Shown piece after piece: positions 26,745 to 33,558 of a stretch of 46,964 nt of DNA. The stretch is from assembly GCA_017631325.1 (NCBI GenBank), contig JAGBTM010000019.1, positions 1 through 46,964 of the forward strand, written 5' to 3'. Numbering within the stretch: the stretch's first letter is position 1; every line of letters begins with the position of its first letter. This stretch comes from Clostridia bacterium. GTDB taxonomy: Bacteria > Bacillota > Clostridia > Oscillospirales > CAG-272. The notes under the pieces are model-generated. The model saw nothing but the letters and a program-made list of their open reading frames with translations. It was not told the origin of the DNA and ran no database searches. The translations under genes were made by a program, and so were the position numbers.

Positions 26745-26753
26745 TGATATAAT
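26745..26753 (+). promoter_or_regulatory. Extended -10 promoter of the AAA-TOPRIM operon
   Basis: TGATATAAT with only a weak -35 (TTTACT at 26726). The ribosome site AGGAGG follows nine bases after it, so the leader is very short or the true start lies close to the gene. The same TGATATAAT stands before the sigma-factor gene. Confidence 0.6.
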
Positions 26754-26775
26754 AATGGTGTAGGAGGTAATGAAT

Positions 26776-27912
26776 ATGCTTACACAAATTAAACTTTCAG
26801 GTTTCAGATCGTTCAAAGAGGAAACTGTTTTTGATATCAGTGCAACGAATTATAAAATGCTCCAGGATGTAAATGTAACGGACGGAATCCTAAAGGGGCT
26901 GCTTTTTATTGGCGGAAATGCTTCCGGTAAAACCAATTCTATTCGCGCTATTACATTTTTGCTTGAAATGCTCTTCAAAGAAACGTCGATTGACGTTCCT
27001 GTAAATCCTTGTCTCTTTTCTAAAGACAATATGAAATTAGAGTATCACTTTAGCTTTGACGAGAACAAAATCGTGTACTCTTTTGAAACCAACAAAAACG
27101 GGATCGTGCTTAAAGAAAATTTGATGTTAAACGGCGATTGCGTTATGGAGCGCATTGGCAAAAGCGCGAATACAACTCTGTCAGAAACCAAGAATTATAA
27201 CGATATTGATGAGGCAACGCTTTTCTTAAGAACGATTCATTTCAATACCAAATTTGCGTCTTATCCTATTTTGGCAAGATGGATGAAGTATCTTAGCAAC
27301 TCGGTTTTGTTTAACGCTGCCGAAAGAAGTGTTATCACATTCGAAGCGAGCAACAAGCTGATGTTGTCTAAATACATTGAATCCAATGGTGTTGATGCTA
27401 TAAACAATTTCTTTAATTACTTTGGATTCAATCAGGAAGTGGCTTATGAAACTACACACCGTTTGAGTGAATTCGCCGTTGCCGAATCTAAGTCGGATAA
27501 GAACGTTTACTTGAAACGCAATAATTTGGATTATTGGATGCCTTTGGCATTGGAGTCGCTTGGTAATCAAACACTTTTGAATATGTTACCTGCTTTATTG
27601 CATGTTGTTAACACGGAGTGTATGTTTATCATTGATGAATTCAGCAGTGCGTTTCACAATGAGTTGGAAGAACTGATCATTCGATACTTTATGGAAAAGG
27701 CAAAGAGATCGCAGATCTTCTTTGTATCTCACTCAACCAATTTATTGAAGTCTACGCTGTTAAGACCCGATCAGATCTATACGGTTGATTTCAGTCAGGC
27801 TTGCGGTAGCACGATCAAGAAGGCATCTACCGAGCATCCCAGAGAATCACAGAACTTTGAAAAGATGTATTTGAGCGGAATATTCGGCGGTCTTCCCAAT
27901 TACAGAGGTTGA
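26776..27912 (+). CDS. AAA ATPase of a two-gene defence-type module
   Basis: The second ATG (26776) is chosen because AGGAGG is eight bases before it and only two before the first one. The protein (378 aa) is an AAA15/AAA21-like ATPase: IKLSGFRSFKEETVFDIS at the N-terminus, Walker A IGGNASGKTNSIRAI (near residue 45), Walker B FIIDEFSSAFHNELEELII (near 283) and the sensor strand FFVSHSTNLL. This is the RecF/OLD/RloA-like type without a fused nuclease. The next gene starts six bases after its stop and encodes a TOPRIM-like protein, a pairing seen in anti-phage systems such as PARIS. Target sensing cannot be read from sequence. Confidence 0.88.
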   Translation: MLTQIKLSGFRSFKEETVFDISATNYKMLQDVNVTDGILKGLLFIGGNASGKTNSIRAITFLLEMLFKETSIDVPVNPCLFSKDNMKLEYHFSFDENKIVYSFETNKNGIVLKENLMLNGDCVMERIGKSANTTLSETKNYNDIDEATLFLRTIHFNTKFASYPILARWMKYLSNSVLFNAAERSVITFEASNKLMLSKYIESNGVDAINNFFNYFGFNQEVAYETTHRLSEFAVAESKSDKNVYLKRNNLDYWMPLALESLGNQTLLNMLPALLHVVNTECMFIIDEFSSAFHNELEELIIRYFMEKAKRSQIFFVSHSTNLLKSTLLRPDQIYTVDFSQACGSTIKKASTEHPRESQNFEKMYLSGIFGGLPNYRG

Positions 27913-27917
27913 TTGCT

Positions 27918-28694
27918 ATGAAACTGAGCTTAAATCCTCAAAAATCCATCGGTAGAGTCGTATTTATCGTTGAAGGTCAGAGACGGGAATTTACTTTTCT
28001 TGAATATCTGCTTACGAAGGTTTTTGATTACACTGTTGTAGAATACCGAAGAGGAAAAGAACCAATCGTATATTATCAAAGTCCGTCCGACGTTCATTCT
28101 CAGATATTTATTGTAAACACCAAAAACTCAAATATATCGAGTATTAAAAGAGGAACGGATTATCTGAACGCAGTTTTCAACGAGCTTTACGAGAAATACA
28201 AATTAGACTTACATAATGCTGCAACGTATTATATTTTTGACCGAGATCCCAAGTCCAACAATAATCCTGAGTTGATTGAACACCTGACCACCGAGTTAAC
28301 CAATGCAAGAGATAACGACACAGAGCTTGGCGGGTTGCTGTTACTAAGTTATCCCAGCCTTGAAGCATATCTGCTCAGTGCTCTTGTTCATAAAGAAGAG
28401 CGTGTTCCGTTTGAACGTGGCGAAAAGATGAAGGAATATTTGGCAAGAAACAAACTCTACCAAGAGAACATCAAAGAGCCGAATGTACTTCAAGCGGCGG
28501 ACGATATGCTTGCGGAACTATGTTCGCTGAGTGGCATTGAATTTGAAATCGGTATGTTAGATGATTTTGGTGAATATAATTTGTCTATATTCAAAAGCGA
28601 AGAACACGAATTTGAAACGAATAAAGCTTACTCTATTTTGAGTTGTCTTTCTTGCGCGTTGATTGATTTGGGAATCATCGTAATGGATGAATGA
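27918..28694 (+). CDS. TOPRIM/RloB-like partner of the AAA ATPase
   Basis: The ATG at 27918 has AGAGG at a good distance; a TTG three codons upstream also overlaps the ATPase stop. The 258-aa protein has the TOPRIM-type acidic blocks: VVFIVEGQRREFTFLEYLL (Glu, near residue 15) and YYIFDRDPKSNN (Asp-x-Asp, near 107), then LLLLSYPSLEAYLLSAL, which resembles the region following the catalytic Asp pair in RloB and AriB-like proteins. It is probably a nuclease effector controlled by the ATPase. Assignment to PARIS (AAA15 + TOPRIM) is inference from architecture; it may be a separate lineage. Confidence 0.72.
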   Translation: MKLSLNPQKSIGRVVFIVEGQRREFTFLEYLLTKVFDYTVVEYRRGKEPIVYYQSPSDVHSQIFIVNTKNSNISSIKRGTDYLNAVFNELYEKYKLDLHNAATYYIFDRDPKSNNNPELIEHLTTELTNARDNDTELGGLLLLSYPSLEAYLLSALVHKEERVPFERGEKMKEYLARNKLYQENIKEPNVLQAADDMLAELCSLSGIEFEIGMLDDFGEYNLSIFKSEEHEFETNKAYSILSCLSCALIDLGIIVMDE

Positions 28695-28714
28695 TCGGAA
28701 CTTCAATTGAACGA

Positions 28715-28760
28715 AAGAGGTTTGAACACTTGTCGGAGGGTGTTCAAACCTCTTTTTCTT
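28715..28760 (+). terminator. Terminator of the AAA-TOPRIM operon
   Basis: AAGAGGTTTGAACAC (28715-28729) / GTGTTCAAACCTCTT (28740-28754), perfect 15-bp stem followed by TTTTCTTT. Confidence 0.93.
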
Positions 28761-28765
28761 TGCTT

Positions 28766-28868
28766 GTAGATTGCCGAGGCGGTCGCCCTCGATGATGTGT
28801 TTATACCAGACTCATTCTACCAATAAAGCTGAGATTTATAATTTGTTGCAATTTCAAAATGAGTATGG
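28766..28868 (+). repeat. Repeat family, copy 6 (partial)
   Basis: GATTGCCGAGGCGG, then TTTATACCAGACTCATT and TTGCAATTTCAAAATGAG match copy 5 over about 100 bases. The 5' and 3' parts of the family are missing. Confidence 0.7.
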
Positions 28869-28896
28869 GAAGTGAAACAGTCAAGGTATAAAAAGA

Positions 28897-28940
28897 AAAA
28901 CTTCGGCTAATTTATAAGAATTTTTAAAATTAGCCGAAAA
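28897..28940. repeat. Hairpin with the left member of a 19-bp direct repeat
   Basis: AAAACTTCGGCTAATTTAT (28897-28915) recurs exactly at 30368-30386. Here it forms a hairpin with AAAATTAGCCGAA and can terminate transcription; the second copy also forms a hairpin with AGCCGAA. The two bracket the Rieske-FAD gene. Confidence 0.75.
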
Positions 28941-28951
28941 AAGAGCGTTTA

Positions 28952-28991
28952 TCAACAATCGTCGGAAATATATTTCAACAATCGTCGGAAA
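28952..28991. repeat. 17-bp direct repeat pair downstream of the oxidoreductase
   Basis: TCAACAATCGTCGGAAA at 28952-28968 and 28975-28991 with TATATT between. It lies just 3' of the oxidoreductase stop. Role unknown. Confidence 0.7.
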
Positions 28992-29003
28992 AGTGATGAT
29001 ATA

Positions 29004-30302
29004 TTACATCTTTTTGTCATCGGTTGCGGGGTTGTCGATAAGCTGACCGTCCTCGGTGAAACGAGAGCCATGGCAGGGGCAATCCCAGGTATGCTCGGCA
29101 CGGTTGTATTTGAGGGCGCATCCGAGGTGTGGGCATCGGGGCGCGGTGGGCGTGAGAATACCTACCGTCGATTCAAAAGCATTGACAGCAAGCTGTGGGC
29201 GCAGGACGGTGCGCGAGGGATCGAAAAGGTTGGCGTAGGGGTTTGACTTACCCCGCACGAGATCACAGAGAAGATCGGCGGCGACCATAGCGTTTGTCAT
29301 ACCCCACTTGTTAAAGCCTGTCGCAACGAACACGTCGGGCGTGGATTTCGCGTACTGCCCGATATAGGGAATATCGTCCAGCGTCATGCAATCCTGCGTT
29401 GCCCATTTGCCCACAATTTCGGCGTTCTTGTAGTGCTTACGGGCAAAACCTTCAAGCTCTTGCCAACATCCGCCCTTCTTGCCTGTGCGGTGACCGCCAC
29501 CACCGAGAAGTAGAAGGTCGCCGTTGCTTCGAAAGGACAACCCAGTGTTGGATTCGTCCACGTACATACCGCTGACATTCTGCGCACCCTTTAAGGCTAT
29601 GACGTAGGATCGGTGTTGATAGAGCTTTAGGGAATATAAGCCGTGCTTGTTGAGCATCGGGAAATGCGTTGCGATAATCAACTTTTTATAGGTGATCTCG
29701 CCACGGTTGGTTTTCGCCTTGTTTGGCATTACTTCTGTGACCTTGGTATGCTCGTAGATTGGCAGATCTTTTGTGATAGTGTATAGAAATTTCAATGGGT
29801 GAAACTGCGCTTGATCTTTGACGCACACTGCACCTGCGACAGAAAACGGAAGCTCTTTTGCATCCGAAAACTCGGCTTTGACACCGATACGGTTGAGTGC
29901 AGCTACTTCTTTTTCAATCTTCTTACGGTCATTGAGAGAATAAACGTAGTTATCCCGTGTTTCAAAATTGCAGTCGATATTCTCGCAAAGTTGTGCGTAT
30001 TCTTTAATCGCCTTGCTCTGCGCCTCCGCATACAGCCGCGCTTTGTTCTCGCCAAAGCGTTTTATCATCTTATCGTAAATCAAGCTATGCCCGAGCGTGA
30101 TCTTCGCCGTGGTATTCTTGGTAATACCGCCACAGATTTCGTCTGCCTCCACGAGCATGCAATCCACACACGCATTTTTCAACTTATAAGCGCACAAGAT
30201 GCCCGCAATCCCGCCGCCGACAATCAAAACCTCAGTCTTTTTATTCCCATTAAGCACATCAAACTGTGGCTTTTGCGCCGTTTTCTCCCATACCGATTCC
30301 AT
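29004..30302 (-). CDS. FAD-dependent oxidoreductase with C-terminal Rieske 2Fe-2S domain
   Basis: The start at 30302 (MESVWEKTAQKPQFDVLNGN) has GGAGG seven bases upstream; the longer frame from 30362 does not. The 432-aa protein opens with a DAO-type FAD fold (VLIVGGGIAGILCAYKL, ~26-42), has the late FAD motif FVATGFNKWGMTNAMVAADLL, and ends in a Rieske domain with C-x-H-x15-C-x2-H ligands (CPHLGCAL...WDCPCHG). Similar proteins oxidise small amines or act in redox defence; substrate unknown. The divergent neighbour is a manganese catalase, so a shared oxidative-stress role is plausible. The gene is bracketed by 19-bp direct repeats. Confidence 0.88.
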   Translation of the reverse strand: MESVWEKTAQKPQFDVLNGNKKTEVLIVGGGIAGILCAYKLKNACVDCMLVEADEICGGITKNTTAKITLGHSLIYDKMIKRFGENKARLYAEAQSKAIKEYAQLCENIDCNFETRDNYVYSLNDRKKIEKEVAALNRIGVKAEFSDAKELPFSVAGAVCVKDQAQFHPLKFLYTITKDLPIYEHTKVTEVMPNKAKTNRGEITYKKLIIATHFPMLNKHGLYSLKLYQHRSYVIALKGAQNVSGMYVDESNTGLSFRSNGDLLLLGGGGHRTGKKGGCWQELEGFARKHYKNAEIVGKWATQDCMTLDDIPYIGQYAKSTPDVFVATGFNKWGMTNAMVAADLLCDLVRGKSNPYANLFDPSRTVLRPQLAVNAFESTVGILTPTAPRCPHLGCALKYNRAEHTWDCPCHGSRFTEDGQLIDNPATDDKKM

Positions 30303-30367
30303 ATACGTCCTCCGAATCTTAATAGAATTAGTCTTTGCAAATTCGGAAGAATCAATACCCATTACAG

Positions 30368-30399
30368 AAAACTTCGGCTAATTTATTTAAGCTCTTAAA
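30368..30399. repeat. Right member of the 19-bp direct repeat, with hairpin
   Basis: AAAACTTCGGCTAATTTAT at 30368-30386, pairing with AGCCGAA at 30393-30399. Between 30400 and 30512 I find no confident promoter for either divergent gene. Confidence 0.7.
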
Positions 30400-30512
30400 A
30401 ACAGCCGAAAGATGCTTTCAATTCGTCATTTCACGTAATTTTATGCCTTCATCAATATATTTTCCCTCACTTTTGGAAATAATAACGGTGAATACAAAAA
30501 ACGGAGGTATAT

Positions 30513-31175
30513 ATGTTCAAACACGAAAAAATGTTATTTCATCCCGTAGAGGTGGAGAGACCGAATCCGCAGTATGCCGTTTTGCTTCAGGAGCAGCTTG
30601 GCGGCGGGAACGGTGAGCTCAAGGCGGCTATGCAGTATATGTCGCAGAGCTTTCGCATTAAAGATCCCGAGATCAAGGATCTTTTCCTCGATATCGCCGC
30701 CGAGGAGCTGGGGCATATGGAAATGGTGGCGCAGACCATCAATCTGCTCAATGGTCACGACGTGGACGCAACCAAAGTGCAGGCGGGCGAGGTGCAGACG
30801 CACGTTCTACTTGGTCTGAATCCTGGACTCATAAATGCTTCGGGCTACTCATGGACGGCGGATTACGTGACCGTCACGGGCGACCTGTGCGCCGATCTGC
30901 TTTCCAATATCGCATCCGAGCAGAGAGCCAAGGTGGTTTACGAATATCTCTACCGTCAGATCGAGGACAAGAAGGTACGCGAAACGATTGACTTTCTTCT
31001 CAATCGCGAGGAAGCGCACAACCAGATGTTCCGTGACGCCTTCAACAAGGTGCAGGAAACAGGCTCGAATCGTGATTTCGGTACGACCAAAGCGGCAAAG
31101 ATGTATTTTTCTATGTCGAACCCCGGACCGAATACGTTTGCGACAGGTGAGAGTCACGCGCCGTCGTTTAAGTAA
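30513..31175 (+). CDS. Manganese catalase (ferritin-like), complete copy on the element
   Basis: The 220-aa protein starts MFKHEKMLFHPVEVERPNPQ and has the four-helix di-manganese pattern: Glu in QEQLGGGNGELKAAMQYMSQ, the ligand helix AAEELGHMEMV (E-x2-H, ~67-77), SEQRAKVVYEYL and the second ligand helix REEAHNQMF. It converts hydrogen peroxide to water and oxygen. GGAGG is six bases before the ATG. It belongs to the same family as CotJC, the gene the element interrupts, but is a diverged, longer form with an extended C-terminus (SMSNPGPNTFATGES). It is therefore a paralogue carried as cargo, not the displaced gene. Confidence 0.93.
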   Translation: MFKHEKMLFHPVEVERPNPQYAVLLQEQLGGGNGELKAAMQYMSQSFRIKDPEIKDLFLDIAAEELGHMEMVAQTINLLNGHDVDATKVQAGEVQTHVLLGLNPGLINASGYSWTADYVTVTGDLCADLLSNIASEQRAKVVYEYLYRQIEDKKVRETIDFLLNREEAHNQMFRDAFNKVQETGSNRDFGTTKAAKMYFSMSNPGPNTFATGESHAPSFK

Positions 31176-31191
31176 TAGTAACGATGGGAAG

Positions 31192-31235
31192 GCAGAGGCG
31201 GCGGATAAAATTTGTCCGCCGCCTCTGCTTTTTTT
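31192..31235 (+). terminator. Terminator of the manganese catalase gene
   Basis: GCAGAGGCGGCGGA (31192-31205) / TCCGCCGCCTCTGC (31215-31228) and seven T. The following 31236-31480 contains no supported gene. Confidence 0.95.
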
Positions 31236-31489
31236 ACCGAGGCAACGAGTAATCAAGGTGAAAAATTTACTTTTATAAACAAAAAGTTCTTGCATTATAT
31301 AGCTTCTACGGCCAAAAGCAGTATCGTGAAAATTTTTGTGAAAATGGGCAAAAATCCGATACTATTCATAAAGCGAGATGAGTTTACCGAAAAATTGTTA
31401 TTTGCACGTCTGAGAGTCTATGTGAGCTTTTTGACAAGTTTTGCATTTGTGGGCAGAAATGCGTTTATATAGACTAATTCACAAATTTA

Positions 31490-31498
31490 TGATATAAT
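31490..31498 (+). promoter_or_regulatory. Extended -10 promoter of the sigma-factor gene
   Basis: TGATATAAT without a good -35 at 17 bases (TAGACT). Same -10 context as the AAA-TOPRIM promoter. Confidence 0.55.
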
Positions 31499-31569
31499 TA
31501 TAAAAAAGTTCCAACCTTTTTCAAAATCCGTGTCTATATGGGTGAAAGCTTTCAACGAGGTACAAACAA

Positions 31570-33183
31570 GTGAACAGACAAGATGCCGAAAAAATTATAA
31601 CTGAATATCTCAAGCCCATATTCGGCTTTGCGCTGAAGCGGTGCAAAAACGCACACGATGCAGAGGATTTGTCGCAGGATATCGTGTTAAAGGCGTTCAG
31701 CGCGCTCTTAATCAAAGACGATATTAGTGACATCAGCAAATTTATTTGGACGATTTCGCACAATTCGCTCAGCAATTACTATAGAGATGCCGCTAAAAGC
31801 GCGATAGGCGTATCCATTGATGAGGTGGCAGAGATAATTGCCGATCCTGACTCAATGTTGACAGATGACGACAATGCTGACACCATTCGTAGATTGCAGA
31901 GCGAAATAGCATATCTTTCTAAGCTCCAGCGAAAGATCGTAATTGCGTACTATTTTGAAAATCTCAAGCAAGCCGGTATTGCTAAAGATTTGGGTATTCC
32001 TCTCGGCACGGTCAAGTGGCACTTGTTTGAAGCGAAAAAAGAATTAAAACGAGGTATGGATACTATGAGAGAAGCAAGTGAACTTAAATTCGACCCGATA
32101 AAATTTGATTTGTGCGGATTCAGCGGATCTGCTGGAACGAAAGGCTCTCCCGCAAAATTTTTCGATTCCCTTATTGCGCAGAATATTGAATATGCAGTTC
32201 TGAAAGAAGCCAAAACAGTGAATGAAATTGCTGATGAACTCGGGGTGTCTCCCGTGTATGTTGAAAGCGAAGCCGAACGCCTTGAAGAATATGGACTATT
32301 AACTAAAATCGGTGATAAATATCTTTGTAACATACTGCTTGAGGAAAGCACAACCGAACTTAATCGTTTACACGATCAAATGTATTTGAAAGCAGCAGAC
32401 ATATTTGCAAATGAATTGTTTGATGAACTGATGAATTCGGGAATGTTGGATGACGGCAGAATATGGGGAGGTAATACGGAAACATTTACCTTTACTTATG
32501 ATCCACCTAAAGATAAAAACTTTATGTTGTGGGCGCTCATCCCGTACATTGCAGCTATGAGCGGCAGTAAATTGATGGATGAGAGTACAACATTTGATGA
32601 GGCTGCCACCACACGACCGGATGGCGGGGAGAATATTTGTTATGCTTCAATTATTCCGCACGATGTTGCATCTCCACTATACTTTGATAGTATGAAACGT
32701 TTTTGCGGACCTTGTTGGAATGGTTTTGGTGAAAAATTCAGAGTATGGACGATTGATTCCGAATGGTCGAAAAAACGTGTCGATGAGGATTATCAGAAAA
32801 CTATCCATCATGATTTGTCGTTGTTAAATATTTATTTGAATGGTGATAATTTGTCCTCGGAAGGATATGCGTATCTCTGTGAACAAGGATATATTTCGGT
32901 ACTGACACGGGAACGTGGATTGCTTAGTGATGTCAGCGCAGGATTTGGCGACAGTTTTATTTCCAGTGAAGATTTGGGAGACTATAAAATTAAATTCCGC
33001 TGTCTCTGTCTTTCTGATGCAAAAATAAACAGACAGCTTATAGAGATAGGTGACCGTATAAAAGAAAAGCATCAAATTGAGTTTGACAATTTGAAAAAAG
33101 AGTATGTCGATGCAGTTCTTAAAGAAACCCCAAAGCAGTTGCAAACCATGAAAAAAATACGGTCTTCAATATACTTTTTATAG
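31570..33183 (+). CDS. Sigma-70 family (ECF-like) factor with long C-terminal extension
   Basis: The start is GTG at 31570 with CGAGGT upstream; no ATG fits. Residues 1-165 are a two-domain sigma factor: sigma2 (AEKIITEYLKPIFGFALKRC, AHDAEDLSQDIVLKAFSAL, ISKFIWTISHNSLSNYYRD) and sigma4 (LSKLQRKIVIAYYFENLKQA, IAKDLGIPLGTVKWHLFEAKK). A winged-helix-like stretch follows (KTVNEIADELGVSPVYVESEAERLEEYGLL, ~215-245), then ~290 residues without a known domain, including RFCGPCWNGFG (C-x2-C). No membrane segment, so the extension is a cytosolic sensor or regulator. Total 537 aa, far above the ~170-200 of plain ECF factors. It is the last intact gene before attR, 420 bases from the cotJC 5' part. Confidence 0.85.
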   Translation: MNRQDAEKIITEYLKPIFGFALKRCKNAHDAEDLSQDIVLKAFSALLIKDDISDISKFIWTISHNSLSNYYRDAAKSAIGVSIDEVAEIIADPDSMLTDDDNADTIRRLQSEIAYLSKLQRKIVIAYYFENLKQAGIAKDLGIPLGTVKWHLFEAKKELKRGMDTMREASELKFDPIKFDLCGFSGSAGTKGSPAKFFDSLIAQNIEYAVLKEAKTVNEIADELGVSPVYVESEAERLEEYGLLTKIGDKYLCNILLEESTTELNRLHDQMYLKAADIFANELFDELMNSGMLDDGRIWGGNTETFTFTYDPPKDKNFMLWALIPYIAAMSGSKLMDESTTFDEAATTRPDGGENICYASIIPHDVASPLYFDSMKRFCGPCWNGFGEKFRVWTIDSEWSKKRVDEDYQKTIHHDLSLLNIYLNGDNLSSEGYAYLCEQGYISVLTRERGLLSDVSAGFGDSFISSEDLGDYKIKFRCLCLSDAKINRQLIEIGDRIKEKHQIEFDNLKKEYVDAVLKETPKQLQTMKKIRSSIYFL

Positions 33184-33184
33184 T

Positions 33185-33295
33185 GATGGATGGTTTATAC
33201 TCCATTGCATCAAAGCTCTGCTTGCCAATGGCAAGTTAAAAGAACCGAAAGAGGATCAGAAGAAGTCGCTAACAACGATTATTATTCAAGAATAA
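33185..33295 (+). pseudogene. Short coding remnant after the sigma factor
   Basis: The frame DGWFILHCIKALLANGKLKE, then PKEDQKKSLTTIIIQE and TAA looks protein-like but lacks a start and overlaps no other feature. It may be the tail of a gene lost when the right end of the element was rearranged. Confidence 0.3.
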
Positions 33296-33300
33296 TAGTA

Positions 33301-33338
33301 CACCGCCGAGCGTAACCGTTTACTTGCTCTCGGCGGTG
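33301..33338. terminator. GC-rich hairpin near the right end
   Basis: CACCGCCGAG (33301-33310) / CTCGGCGGTG (33329-33338), perfect 10-bp stem, 18-base loop, no T run on +. Probably a weak terminator or structural hairpin. Bases 33339-33532 hold nothing I can support. Confidence 0.6.
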
Positions 33339-33532
33339 AATTGTTTATATCCTTAAAAACGCTCCTTTGGAGTAACGACTATTTCAAGCCCATTTCTTGT
33401 TTTTAGGTGTTTGAGAAAACAGCTTGTCCTTATCGGTTTTTTAATAAATTAAGCTAAATTTTGGTAAAATTGCGTGTCGTTGCTCTTATATGATAGCAGG
33501 ATAGCAATTTTTGAGTGTTTTGACGAAGCGCG

Positions 33533-33558
33533 AAAAAGCCTTATCTTACAAGGCTTTT
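33533..33558 (-). terminator. Element-borne terminator just past attR
   Basis: AAAAGCCTT / AAGGCTTTT stem with T run on the minus strand, 43 bases after cotJC runs into the element. It stops cotJ transcription while the element is in place and overlaps the stop of the truncated cotJC frame. Confidence 0.75.

Noticed and set aside
30513..31175. The element catalase as the displaced host cotJC
   Set aside because: It is longer and clearly diverged, while the true cotJC halves are found at both ends and rejoin in frame.
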